Positions 35,056-47,800 of a DNA stretch of 64,000 nt are shown one piece after another (the first letter of the stretch is position 1; each line of letters starts with the position of its first letter). The DNA is from Phragmites australis (taxonomy: Eukaryota > Streptophyta > Magnoliopsida > Poales > Poaceae), in the NCBI RefSeq assembly GCF_958298935.1, contig NC_084932.1, positions 13,619,501 through 13,683,500 on the forward strand, given 5' to 3'. A program made the translations under genes and the position numbers. The notes below the pieces were generated by a model, which was not told the DNA's origin, searched no databases, and worked only from the letters and a program-made list of their open reading frames with translations.

Positions 35056-35587
35056 CTGGCCTCAACATTTGGAGGGGTGAAAGGATGTAGAGGAAAACCA
35101 ACTCCAGCCTAGGTTTGCAACAAGAATGCCTGAAGGCCTTTCCCTGTTCCTGAGGAGCATTTTGGTGGGAACTACAAGCGTTGATGGTGAAGCTCAATGC
35201 TTGATGGTGCATTGGTGATGGCGGCACACCCTAGGGTTATGTTGAGGCCGGAAGTGCAGCTAGCATCGAATTCGGAGTCAAAGATCGAAGACGTATCAGC
35301 AGAGGAGGTACGTTCTGGAGATTGTTGGAGTTGGAGTATGCGATATCGGGACTCGAAGCCGGAGGGGCATCGGTGGAGGTGATGCGCTCCAAGGTCTGTG
35401 CCGAGGCCGATTTAGATTTTTTGAACTTTTTTGGTGATGGGTCTTCTCATCATTTGAGTTTGTCAGAGTGGGGGATTACGTTTGGGATTGGGGAATCCCC
35501 ACATTTGCCAGTTTAAGGACAGTAGGATGGGATGTGTCACTGGCACATTTCTGACTGGATAATGCATGGGTTCATCTAGGGTCTTGT

Positions 35588-37545
35588 TGTAACACCCAAA
35601 ATTCAAATTTTTGCAATAATTTAAAATTTTTCTAGAAATTTAATCTAGTGTTGCAACTTAGAAATTTTTCTAGAAATTTAATTCCTATGTCGCCGGCCAA
35701 GTCCCCTTCAACCTCGGCCGCCCGATCAAGATCCAACGGCCCAGATTATTTGGTGCAAACCCCCTTTTGAATCCGGTGCACCGTAGGCATGGACCAGCCT
35801 TCCAGGCCGTGGTCCATGGTCCCGTAGACCTTTTCCATACGATTTTGTTTCGAGAAATAAATCTGTTTCACTTTATGATGTCATAAATCCAATTTCCAGT
35901 ATAAAAACAATTCGGATTTTCTCTGATAATAAGGAAATTTTGCAGAAACACCCCTGGAATTTCAAATGATCATAACTTTTTGCTCGTAGCTCCGATTTAG
36001 GCGATCTTTCCGCTCGTATTCTCGTAGTGACGTGTAGATTCTATTTATAGGGTTTTATCTAGTTTTAGGAATGTTTGGTGTACTGTTCTTATGTTAGATT
36101 GTGTGCTCGTGTAGACGATTCAGTCTAGGAGTTCGGCAACTTTCAAGAGGAAGATTTTGAAGGACCTGTGCAACACTTGGACGAAGGCAAGTGTCTTGAC
36201 CATGTTGTAAACCCAGTTTTTACATAAAGCTAGTCTTTGTCAAATATGCATGCTGTTTTACAAAAATGGGTAGTATAGCAAATACTAGTGTTAGATATAG
36301 ATGTTTTATCCATACAAGATCATCATGTTTATGCTTAGCCATGCTTTAGATGAACATGTAGCGTGTAGGTGAAGAATCTTGAGTTATGAACTAAAAATTG
36401 ATATAGGAACAATATCATGAAAACTGATGTTGTTAAGGGAGTTAACAACAAAGATAATTGGGGTTTTGAGCAAGAAAGGGCTACTTTTCCCAGCATGGTT
36501 GATTGTTTGGTAGTATACCCTTATGGGGTTATTGGAGGTCTTGCCCAACCCATTTTAAGGACCGGTTCGTGGAGCGAACATCCATGGCAAACAGAGCAAC
36601 CACGAGACCAATATGGTATGGCTTGGCTTAGTAACTAGATGTTCTCCCAGTGTTGTATGAGCCAATCGGATGTGTAGATAAGGAAGGGTTACTTCCCGAT
36701 TCTACCCGGCACAAGAGGGGGCTTCTGGGGTGGAGGGTTACTCCACTTATGTACGGCGGTGAAACCTCAGTGGGCAAGTGCATACTGGGAGACTCTCTGG
36801 AAAAGCCTCGTAGTGATCTCTTGGCGCACACCCCGGAAGTGTGTAAGGTACCATCAGGTGCCGGCAACAGAGAAGATCACGACTCGTGGGTAAAGTGTAC
36901 AAACTCTGCAGAGTTTCAAACTGAATATTCAGCCGTGCTCACAGTTATGAGCAGCATGGACCCTCACATGATTAGTCGGATGGCTGTTTTTCTTGGTTTG
37001 GGAATTGGGTTGAATTCCTGGAGGTTAAAGAAAATCTTTGGGAATTGGGTTGAATTCCCGGAGGTTAAAGAAAATCTTTGGTACATCTTTTCCCGGTTAA
37101 AATAAAAATTTGTTTTCCATAGTTCAGGGCTAAAAATCGGCTTTTATGCAAATGAAACCCTAGGGAATAGGAAGCCTTGTTTCAAGCCACCATATCAAAT
37201 TAAATGTTTTCCCCCACTTGTTGAGTATTGGAAATACTCACGCTTGCTGTTTCAGAAGGTGAAACCTTTGAAAAATTTCCTGAGGACGACATCCCCGAGG
37301 ATGATGTCGAGTTCTAGGCTTGTGGAACTCTCGGTCGGCTGCCTGTTGGCTTGGAGTTACGCCGTTCCTTTTTCCGCTGTGGTGTTCTTTTCTTTAGACC
37401 CGTGTGTGGTCATTTTGTAATAATTTAGTGTTGTAATAAGAAGCATTGTGTCTGTTACACTAATGAAGTTGTTATATGTTTGAATAACTGATCCTGGCAT
37501 ACATATAATTTACATCTGGTTTTGGTCTTAAAACCGGGTGTGACA
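35588..37545 (+). mobile_element. Solo LTR, family C (short form), 1958 bp, TSD cttgt
   Basis: Starts TGTAACACCCAAAA, ends AAAACCGGGTGTGACA, and is flanked by cttgt (35583-35587, 37546-37550). The ends form an inverted TGTnACACCC. It matches the reverse complement of 13028-15996 but lacks about 1 kb of GC-rich DNA found there (short equivalent at 35690-35840). It contains no PBS or protein. A 40-bp tandem duplication lies at 37001-37080. Confidence 0.9.
37001..37080 (+). repeat. 40-bp tandem duplication
   Basis: 'ggaattgggttgaattcc' and the next 22 bp occur twice (37001 and 37041) with one substitution. Unique to this LTR copy; the family relative at 13028-15996 does not show it. Confidence 0.8.
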
Positions 37546-37766
37546 CTTGTGCCCACCCTCCTGGCAGGTGCTGAAAGGAGTCTAGGTCATTAATGTGATG
37601 GGACGTTCATGCAAGAAAATGAGGCGTTGCTGTGGGATGTTGCCATGTGTTAGTGGAACGACCAGGATATGGCCACGGCCCCCCAGAGATTAATGAGGGA
37701 CATCGTGGAGTGACACGATGTTGGTTTCGCTTCTTTTCTTGGGTGTACGTGGCTGCTCGACCTGTG

Positions 37767-37773
37767 TATAAAG
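37767..37773 (+). promoter_or_regulatory. TATA box of the antisense ORF in the repeat-rich element
   Basis: TATAAAG about 65 bp before the ATG at 37836, on the strand opposite to the element's own transcription. Confidence 0.5.
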
Positions 37774-37835
37774 CGGGGGTCATTCGGCTGGATCTATCGC
37801 CGCCCCACGAACGAGCACTTAACTTGACTTTGAAT

Positions 37836-38267
37836 ATGGTATTGTCCGCCTCCCCATCCTCTTCGGAAACATCAATGATCTTGACTACTTCTACTGGGGC
37901 TGGGCTATTTCGGCCACCGGAGGTGGCACCGAAGGCCATCAAGCTTCCGTCCCTATGGGGTGGATAGCTCCCTGTTGCCCCGGCCCAACCCCCGGTTCGG
38001 GAGACCATGCCTGTCGAGATCATTGATATTTCTGATGACGATGTAGAGATCGACTGGGATATCCTATGGAGGGAGAGTGATGAGGAGGAGCGGACATTGG
38101 CGGCGAGGGCTGGGAAGAAGTGGGAGGAGGACCCAACAGTGGCCCCTTCGGTTTCTTCCTCATCTTCTGACAACTTGTGGGTTGGCTACTGCATCAGTTT
38201 CTATGGCGGCAGGCCACGGATGAGGTGCATACGCCGCTCCATGCGGGGCCCCTGCCAGGATCCATAG
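37836..38267 (+). pseudogene. Antisense acidic ORF of the repeat-rich LTR element
   Basis: Opposite to the element's own orientation and near its 3' LTR. It begins 'MVLSASPSSSETSMILTTST'; a TAG at 37965 interrupts; the same frame continues 'MPVEIIDISDDDVEIDWDIL', 'RESDEEERTLAARAGKKWEE', a serine run and 'RCIRRSMRGPC', ending at TAG 38265. The same end (arginine-rich tail then TAG) is found in the second copy at the right edge of the window (about 63950-64000, minus), supporting a real protein end. It shares 'EI.(D/S)IS.D' and 'WDIL' with the antisense ORF at 16120-16350. The acidic core and basic tail give no known domain. A TATA box lies upstream. Function unknown. Confidence 0.5.
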
Positions 38268-38400
38268 GAGGCGAAGGTGGCCTTCAGGGGTGCTTCGTGG
38301 ACATCTTTGTTTTGCCGTTCGACTATGGCTATTCGGCGGGTCATAGTTTTATTTTGCCATCTTGTACTCTTTCTTCCCCTGGTTTGCTCTCTCGGGATTT

Positions 38401-39485
38401 GTCTCCTCTACAACAGCCTTTGTACTATTTGCTTCTTTGTACACATCCTCCGGATGCATGATTTGTTTAATAATATAATTTGGACCTTTGGGGGCAATTG
38501 TATCTCTTTTTGGGCAAAAGTATAAGGGGGTCCTTTGAGCAGGGGACCACATGTATGTGTGCCTTCGTGCCTTCGAGCCACGCTTCTTCGCCAATTCGTA
38601 GGCGATGGCTAGTTTTTTGGATGACCAAGGTACCGAGCCCTTGCATAGATCATCGCTGGTTTCATTCCTTCTGGCGGATAGGTGGCCTCGAGAATCTGGT
38701 GGTGGTAGATACATAGGGTAACTAAGGAGGGCCGGGTGAAGCAGTGGCGACCTCGTCCTTCCGGGTTATCGCGTACTCCTCGGGCTCGGTGCTGGTAGGG
38801 CCTTCTTCCAAATTTGTTCCAGATTTCTGACCCAGTGAAGTCCATGTAGAACCTTTGGGGACAAGCTTTGGAGGTAGTCTCGGACCCTTCAGGTCTTTAG
38901 CTACTGTCCGGCTTCAGAGGCGATCTGTTTAAAGCCTGGCGACAGCTTGTCGGAGGCGAAGCTGAAGGCTGTGTGGGAGAGGTGGTCCTCGACCCCCTCG
39001 GCCCTTAGCCATTGCCCGGCTCCAGAGGTAATCCGCCCGAAGCCTGGTAATGGCGTGTCAGAGGTGAAGCCGAAGTCCAGAAGAGAGAGGTGGACCTCGA
39101 CCCCCTCGGCCCTTAGCCGCTGCCTGGCTCCAGAGGTAATCCTCCCGGAGCCTAGCGACGATATGTCAGAGGCAAAGCCGAACGCCACGCAGGAGAGATG
39201 GTCCTCGACCCTCTCGGCCCTTAGCTGCTATCTAGCCTGGAGGTGATCCGCCCAGAGCCTGGCGATGGTGTGTTAGAGGCGAAGCTAAAGGCCAGACGGG
39301 AGAGGTGGTCCTCGACCTCCTCAGCCCTTAGCCACTGTACTGCTTCAGAGGTAATCCATCCAGGGCTTGGTGACGGCGTGTCGGAGGCGAAGCTGAAGGC
39401 CGGACATGAGATGTGTTCCTCGACCCCCTCGGCCCTTAGCCATTGCCCAGCTCTGGAGGTAATCCGCTCGGAGCCTGGCGACGAT
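38401..39485 (-). repeat. 1085-bp segment tandemly duplicated (first copy)
   Basis: The block from 'gtctcctctacaacagcc' (38401) recurs from 'gtctcctttacagcggcc' (39486). The second copy is broken by solo LTRs (39723-43783, 44134-47795) and continues at 43789 and 47801. The junction falls inside a 108-bp repeat unit, as expected from unequal exchange between arrays. Confidence 0.75.
38890..39485 (-). repeat. 108-bp tandem repeat array, block 1 (about 6 units)
   Basis: 'cggcccttagc'-type landmarks recur near 38998, 39106, 39214, 39322 and 39437 with a divergent first unit from 38890. 108 bp is 36 codons, and the array stays open on the element's sense strand with wording such as 'AEGVEDHLS' and 'FGFASD'. 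Confidence 0.8.
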
Positions 39486-39722
39486 GTCTCCTTTACAGCG
39501 GCCTTTGTACTATTTGCTTCTTTGTACACATCCTCCGGATGCACAATTTGTTTAATAATATAATTTGGACCTTTGGAGGCGATTGTATCTCTTTTTGGGC
39601 CAAAGTATAAGGGGATCCTTCGAGCAAGGGACCACATGTATGTGTGCCTTTGTGCCTTCGAGCCGCGCTTCTTCGCCAATTCGTAACGATGGCTAGTTTT
39701 TTGGATGACCAAGGTACCGAGC

Positions 39723-42700
39723 TGTAACATCCTGATTTCCAGATTTCTCAAATTTCTAAAATTTTCCAAGATTATTGAATAGCTTCACTAGTAGTATAGG
39801 TTTAAAACCTATTTTCTTAATCAATCAATCAATATAGGTTATTAGTTTGTGTGCATTGCATGCTGAGTTTTGCTAGGAGCCAGGTAAATGCATTAGAGTT
39901 CTTTTCCTTTTCTTTCTCTTTGGTGTTTTGAGTGAAAAAGATTTTGAAAAGGTTTTTACAAAACTCAGTAGTGAATAAGTTAAGGATCTTAATGGTTGGA
40001 ATTCAAAATCTTTGAATTCATCATCTATTCAATCCTTGATCATATCTGATCTTTCTCCAGGTCAATTCAAATCTTATCCAAATCCTTGTTTAAACTCAAT
40101 CTCCCCTCTTTCTCAAATTCTATCCAAATCCAAATTTAAATTCCTTATCTACTCCTATTCTTGTTCAACCTCATCTTTTTCGTTTCTCTCAAATTCACTC
40201 CAAACTCAATTTAAATTCAAATCCTATTCAAATTTCTCTGCAAAAGTTCTTTTCTAAACCCTTGATATATCTAAAATATCTTTGGGCTCAATCTTGCTCA
40301 AGTCTAAACCCTTAGCTAAGTCTTCTAGATGGCCCAACAAAGGATCCACGAAATCTGTAAATTTTCGCGAGGTTCTGGACAGCCTCATCTTTACATGACG
40401 TTTTGGAGTTCAAAACGGCCTCAAATGAAAATCTTGACAATAACAAAGTTGTAGGTTTCATCGAGAGCTTCGATTTGAACCTATGGAAGTAATCTTTTGG
40501 ATAATGGAGCTGGGAGTTATGGCCCCCGAAATCAGTGCTGCGCAGAGAAGTCCGAGTTCAAACAGTTTATCTTGTGACATATTTTTGGAAATCAAGATGA
40601 CGTTTTCAGAAGTTCCAATGACTACCAAAGTTGTAGATCTTTTCGAGTACTATAATTTAGAATCAAGAAACATCCAATTTGGAGTCCGGACGATGGAGAT
40701 ATCATCCTCGCAATACAGAGCTGCGAAAAAGGAAATCGTAACCGACTCGGACTCGAATCCAACTCGTGTTCGGTTTGGACTCTACCTCAACCAGCCGTCC
40801 CTAGCCCTATATATATGAGTTGCATGCCCTCTCCTACCTCTATTCCATGCCCCTAAGCCCTAGAAGTCGCTGCTACCCTGCCCGTGCGTCGCCGGAGCGC
40901 CGCCGTTCGCCGGAGTCGCCGCCGCCGCCGGTGATGCGCTACGTCGTCTTCTCCGCGAATCCTCCTTCTTCCACCATCAAAGCAAGGTGAGGACCCCTTC
41001 TTCTCCTACCTTACTACTGTTTTAGCATCATACTAAGTCCCTAGCAAAGCCCTAGCCCCGATCAAAGCCCGATCGATGCCGCTATGGTCGTCACCGTCGC
41101 GGACAGCCGCAAGACAGCCGCGCTGTAGCTGATTGGCATCGATTTTCCCAACCAATCAGTGGTCAAATCACCAAGCCCTTTCACCGGTGCATGCCCCATG
41201 ATGTTTCCCACACCCTCACCAACCGGTTTGGCCAGTAGATTAGCCAAACTATCGAAATCAAGGTCAACATACCCGCTGTCCGGTTTCTGGACGTGTTCTG
41301 CACGCGCACTGGATTTGCATTCGCGTTCCCCGTCAATCCGAAAGCCGTATGGATGCACCAACCACGTCACGGTGTGTCACATGGAGTCTTCTACATTACC
41401 CTAGGAGCCCATCCCCGTTTGTGCAGCGACACGACTAGGACGCCAATGCCAACCATAGCATGTCGCAGCCATCACCTGTTTCATCTATGCTGATCGTTCT
41501 TCCTCTCAATGGATGATCTACCCAAAACCCATGCCATAGCATTGTGTTCCCGAGTTATATGAACATCCTTGTTCAAATGGTTTCTCAAATTTCATAGCCA
41601 ATCTCTAGGAACGCGAGCGTCTTCGTTCCTACATCTATTCATGGTCACCACCAAACCTAACATCAGTCATCGCTGTTTTGCCGCTACCTCGGATGACCCC
41701 TTCCAAAACCAACCATACCGTTGAGTTAGTCTTTCCGCGTTCTACGCCATGCTTCCCTTGTTTTACTGAAACACCACCGAAGCTGACATCGATGTCTGTA
41801 GCCACATGCCCGATCGCCATCTCCGACAAAACCCGAACCACCACCGCTACATAGAGTGACTAGTAGTATCCTTAACCTAGAAGCGCAACCTTCTGCCTTT
41901 TTGATCTATCATAGGTGATCGATACTAGACCTTAGTATATCCCTTCTTTAATCCAAGATGGTACTTGCATAGCATACCAAGTCAGCGCCACATCATTCTC
42001 CTTAACCTAGTCAGTGAAGTCTAGTCTGCCCTACACTTTTTGAATCTTGCACAATGAAATTGTCAAGCCTGACACAGTGATTGTGCAATAAAGCCTTTCC
42101 CATAGAAAGATAGTTCCGGAAAATCAGCATTTCCTTTTCAGTCTAATCCATCTCTCGAAAGCTGTTCGCTTTTCATCTTAACTCTGATTTAGACGATTCT
42201 TGCGTCTAAACGTTTCTAAAATCATCCTTATCCAACCATAGTGTTTTTAAAGTGTTTTAATGATGTTTGGTATGTTGTTCTTAGTGTTTCTTTTGTGTTG
42301 TTTGTCGGTAGTTCTCGCGATTAGTTGATAACGTTCTGGAGCAGTTCGAGGGACTTCAAGACCAAGATTTCGACAACACTGAGCAGCAAGGAGAAGGCAA
42401 GTGTCCTTGATCATATTGAACCTATGTTTTCAAATGTTTTGTTTTACAAAATTGCATGCAGAGTCAATATGATGGGTAGTCACCTATGTTAGAGTTTTTC
42501 CTAGATTTTTCCTTATCATCCCTTGGAACCTAGATGGTTTATGGTTAGGTGTCTTTGTGGGTAGATTGCTTAGCCATGCTTTTGGGATACAGGGAAGTGC
42601 CATAATCTTGACTAATGAACATATGCAACAATGGTTAACATGATAATGTTTTAGCAACATGGAATCTTAGGTCTTGAGCAAAGCGGTTTGGATGGTTGTC

Positions 42701-43783
42701 ATGGTTATGATGTTGGTTTAGTGTTTGCTCAAGTAACCTAATAAGTAAGGACCGGTTCGTGGAGCGACAACCCAAGAAGTAACGTACCAACCACGAGGCT
42801 GATATGGGTAAAGTGTGACATACTGATTAGAGTCTGTCCAGTGTGCGTTGGGTCAGCACAAAAGGGGGCTTCTGGGTAGGAGCTGTTGCTTGCGTAAAGC
42901 CTGGCGGTGAAACCTAGTGGGCAGACATGCACTGGATTAGTCTCTGGTTAGTGGAAAGTGTCATACAGTGATTCTTGGCGGCACACCACTGGTGTGTGTT
43001 AAGTGTCTTGCAAACACGGCAACATGGAATTCACTGACTCGTGGGTAAAGTTGGACAACCTCTGCAGAGTGTAAAACTGTTATAACAGCCGTGCTCACGG
43101 ATATGAGAGACTTGGATCCTCACATGATTAGTGGGTTGTGATTAGTGGGTTGTGGTTATGAGTTTGGTTGTGGTTATGGTTCTGGTACAGAGAGTACTAG
43201 ATAGTTGTGGTTATGGTTCTGGTACAGGGAGTACTAGATGGTTGTGGTTTTGATTATAGTACAGGGAGTACTAGAAGGTTATGTTATGCAAGGTGGGGAG
43301 CCTTGTATGCTGGATGCTGAACTGTTTGGGTTACATTCACTTAATAATTGCTTAAAGCTTTTGAGTCCAAATATGTTTTCATTACTCGCATTTACGCAAA
43401 AATACCATGTGTTAGCCTATTCTTGATATAAGCCTGCATATCATTACTTTCCCCCACTTGCTGAGTACTCTATGTGCTCACACTTGCGATATGTATGCTG
43501 CTGCTCAGTGAGTGAAGATGTTGAAGACTATCAAGACGAGCTTGTGACGTTCTAGGCGCGTGTCTCCCGGTCAGTTGCCTGCGGTGTTGTTGGGCACCAA
43601 TGCTTCTGTTCCGCTGCAGATATCTTCATAGTAGACAATATATGTCAATTGCTGTAAGAGTTTAACATTTATTTAATAGAAGTATTGCTTTTGTTACTTC
43701 ACCTGTGACGTCCTTATGTGTGTTGAACATCCTGGGCACACATAAGCCGCATCTGGTTTTGGCCGTTAAAACCGGGTGTGACA
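39723..43783 (+). mobile_element. Solo LTR, family D (copy 2), 4061 bp, TSD cgagc
   Basis: Starts TGTAACATCCTGA, ends AAAACCGGGTGTGACA, flanked by cgagc (39718-39722, 43784-43788). The host sequence reads on across the site exactly as in the uninterrupted duplicate at 38627-38650. It is the same family as 20059-33024, without the Copia insertion. Long AT-rich start, GC-richer 40850-41900, minisatellite at 43158-43276. No PBS, no retroelement protein. Confidence 0.9.
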
Positions 43784-44133
43784 CGAGCCCTCGCATAGAT
43801 CATCGCCGGTTTCATTCCTTCTGGCGGAGAGGTGGCCTCAAGAATCTAGTGGTGGTAGATACATAGGGTAACTAAGGAGGGCCGAGTGAAGCAGTGGCGA
43901 CCTCATCCTTCCGGGTTATCGCGTACTCCTCGGGCTCGATGCTGGTAGGGCCTTCTTCCAAATTTGTTCCAGATTTCTGACCCAGTGAAGTCAATGTAGA
44001 ACCTTTGGGGACTAGCTTTGGAGGTAGTCCCCGACCCTTCAGGTCTTTAGCCACTGCCTGGCTTCGGAGGTGATCTGTTTAAAGCCTGGCAATAGCTTGT
44101 CAAAGGCGAAGCCGAAGGCTGGGCGGGGGAGGT

Positions 44134-47100
44134 TGTCATGGCCCAGAGTTTCTAAACACGTAATTAAGCGCTAATGAGCATCATTAGCATCATTTGTTTT
44201 TGTTTTGAGCAGTATAGACATGCAATGTGGATTAAACCGAATTTAGTTAAACCAGGTTTAACTGATGCGTTGTAAAGCATCTCCCAAAACTTCTATGGAA
44301 CATAGGGCTGGTGACAAATTTAGAAATTAGTAGATGCCAGGAGAAGAATATAAATGAATTTTCCCAAATTTTTGGAAAATCTTTAGAAGGCAAAAATATT
44401 ATCACAAGTTGAAAAAGATAGCATCTTTGAACAATTTTTATTCAAAATTGGCTCAAGCATTCTGGGTCAAACAAGTTCAAATGGGTTCCTTATGAATTTT
44501 AGTTTCAAACAAAATTTGTTTTACCAATTTTGGGCAATGGGAAGGCTTCCATTTGGTTAAGGTCTATGGAGTGGGATATTTGCATTGCTGGCACTGTTCA
44601 CGGCCCCACCCGTCATCCCCTTCGCACACACAGCTCTCTGCTCCACCTTCTCCCGCTCTCTCAGCAAGCTAGTGGCGGCAGCTATCCTTGACTTCGGTGG
44701 CCAAGCCACAATTGCTGGCCAAAAGATCTCAGCCCAGGCACCGTATCCTTCCCCCCCCCCTGCCCTCTCGCCTGGCTCTCTCCCTTTCTCTCCCTCTGCT
44801 CGCTCTCTCACGCGGGAGGCACACGAGCAGAGCAAGCTGCACAGCACCAGCCGCCGGCTAGAATCACCGCGCCGCCGATGGTTTCCGTCGAGCCCGAGCC
44901 CAGTGGAGCCGTAGGGAGGAGCACCCCAAGCTCCTCCGCCGTTTCTCCTCCTCCCCCGGCCGTTTTCCGCACGGGTTGAGCCGGCCGCATCTTCTTCCCC
45001 AACGGCGGCAGCCGTCTCCACCCTTCTCTGTTGAACCGGCGAACCGCTGCCTTTCCCCGGTGACCAAACTCACCGTAAGCATCACCGTTCCCCGCTGAGT
45101 CTAGTGCGTGTGTCCGTTGTGCCTTAGCCCGTCGCCGGCACGCCTTCCGTCGTGCAGCCGTGCGCCGCCGCCTACGGCGCACGCCGTTGGCCGAGCCACC
45201 GCCGAGCTCCTCAGTGTTCGGCCACGCCGTTGGGTCTGTGCGTCCTCGTAAAAGCTATAGCCGCCCTCGTCCGATTCTGTTGCGTCGCCGTTCGCCGTCG
45301 GCGCGTCAAAACCGTGCCGCCGCCGTGTAGTTTCCACCGTCCGCCACCGCTGGCCATTCTCCCGCCATCGCTGACGACCACGTATGCCTCAGCTGGGTCC
45401 ACACGCGCAAGCTGGAGCCACAGCTGCCCTTCCTGGCCACCTGGACTGCGCCGCTCGCCGCCGGCGGGCATAACCCGAGCCACTGGTTGGCCACGCTGCG
45501 CTGTGTGCTGGGCGGGGTTCAGTTTTGACCCCAGTCAAAATGGGCCCGGCCCCACTGTCTGTGCCTGTGGCTAGTTTGGCGCTGGTAGAAAAAGGCGTGG
45601 GCCCATTTTAATATTAGAGGAAATCAGAAATTGGGAAATGAATATCTGTTGAGTTGATAAATCGGCTGAAATCTTGAAAAATGCATAGGAAATTATGTAT
45701 AGCTCCAAAATTCATGAAACCAATTTTGTTGGTTTTGTTATGACATGATCTATCCATTAAAAATACCAGTGGCCATGAAATGTGTGCTGTGAATTATTGA
45801 ATTAATGAAATATGTCTAGGCTTTGATAATTCATAGTTAAAGTTTGGTATGTCCAAAATTGATGAATCCAATTTTGTTATTCTTGTTTTAATACCCCCTG
45901 TTCAGTAAAAATAATCACCCACATGTTAGATGTTGTTACAATTCTATATAGGGTTAAGCTTAATTAATCCTCGAAGTGTTCAAACGTTTAACAGTAATCC
46001 CATTTAAGAAAAATCTTCGATGCTTTAGAACTCGTGCCCTGACGATTTGCACTGTTATCGCATTCTATGGAGCATCCTTCATTTCATAACATTCATATTC
46101 ATTACATTGCACGCGTTATTCTTTTAGGGAACTTCGACCCGGCGAACGAGGCGAACGAGGCTGTCCCCGGAGGTTCCCGCAGTGGTGATCATGACTCAGG
46201 TAGTGTCGGGCAGCAGTTAGGGCAGCAAGGCAAGCATCTATCATATTGCACCATGTCAATTCGAAATCTAATATGTTATCTACGCTTATGTATACATTGC
46301 ATGTGTCGGGTACCGAGTTGGGTAGAACCTATGCCGATGCATTATCCCATTTCGGTCACGTGTCATGTGTTGTTCCTAGGAGCCTAGTGGTGTCATCGAG
46401 GTCTAATTATAGTTCGCTATGCTTAGTGGTACTTAGGCTTTCCAGTAGAAGTCAACGACGGCGTCCACCGTTGTCGCGAGCCTAGGGCTTATTACCTGTT
46501 CACATTTGTGGTTGTGTTGATGATGAGTCAGTTTGGTGAGTGGTGAGTTGAGACGAGGTGTGGGCGGTGTTAAGGGTGTCATCTGCTAATGAGGAGTCCT
46601 CAGGCAGTTCGGGGAGGGAACCCGGACACGTAGACCGCTTGCACCGGTTAAGCACCGACCGTCGGTGTAGTCGGCTTTAGCACTTACCTTACTCACCACA
46701 TGCTGATATAATGGTAGGCGAGCTGATTACCTTCGCAGACGTGGTCATGTGGGCCTCGTCATAGACGGTGTGAGTCCGGGCTTTTAGCGGTATTCGTTTG
46801 CTCGGGGAGTAGTTATAATACCGCCGCGTCGAGCTATGGTTGATCCACATGGTTGGGCCTGGTTGGGAAAGGTTGTCACGGGTACCCCCTTGTGTGCATC
46901 TTAGCGGGTGGCACAAGCCGTATGGTCCCTGTGTCGTGTGGGTCCAGGAGTATCCCCTTGCAGGGTGTATAATCAGTTCGAACTGCCGCGCTCTCGGTCA
47001 TGAGCATCACTATCGCTTATCTCCACTGAGCGACCATGTTTTGGTCGTAGAGTTTCGATGTGGGTTGTGGCACGGTTGGTTTAGGTGGTTTGGTCGGTAT

Positions 47101-47795
47101 GTGGTCGGTGGTTTGGTGGTAATGGTTTACTCTTATACACTTGTTGTTTATATATCTGTTCTGATCAGTTGGTTGGCAAGGTTTGAGTTGGTGGTTGGTT
47201 AAGTTAGTTGCTTATACCTAGAGTCTAGGTTGCTTACCGCTTAATGAACTTAAACATGTCTTAATCCTTGCTATAGCTTTAAATGCATGATCCTTGGAGT
47301 CAAGAATATATATACTCATACTGTGTAAGACTTGCTAGTACCTTCATACTAAGGGTACTGCCCTTAAGTTTCAGGTTCACAGGTTGGCGAGGAAGAGGCA
47401 GTGTTCGGCTACTTTGTGCCTGCCGATCAGGGTGGCGGGCAGGAGTAGCACCTTCTACTCCGAACTCCGATGCTTTTGGTATGGAGCCTAAGGGCATACG
47501 GCTCCATACTCTTTTGTTGTATAGGTTTATCTTCCGCTGCGTAGTTGTTGTTGTTCCTCTTTTGTTGTAAATTGTGGAAGCAGTTGCATGTTTAAGTATT
47601 GTAATACAGCTTAATTACTTGCTCTCTATTAAACTGTGTTGTGATATTTGAGTTGGAAGGCATGTGTTCCGATCCTGGGCACAAAACACGTGTCGGGACT
47701 ACCGGAATGGTATTCTGGTTGATCGTCGAGGTTGTGATTATGAATAATGATCCTCCTGATGATTAATTAGAATACTATTTGGACAGTTCCTCACA
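44134..47795 (+). mobile_element. Solo LTR, family A/B (copy B), 3662 bp, TSD gaggt
   Basis: Starts TGTCATGGCCC, ends GTTCCTCACA, flanked by gaggt (44129-44133, 47796-47800). It sits inside a 108-bp repeat unit, which reads through when it is removed. The last ~1.3 kb matches 7300-8550. A CT- and GC-rich block (44580-45590) gives overlapping ORFs on both strands but no recognisable protein. No PBS or second LTR. Confidence 0.9.
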
Positions 47796-47800
47796 GAGGT

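Noticed and set aside
44557..45574. Several overlapping ORFs of 100-150 codons on both strands
   Set aside because: They lie in a GC-rich block of a solo LTR, overlap each other in several frames, are Ala/Arg/Pro-rich and match no domain I know.
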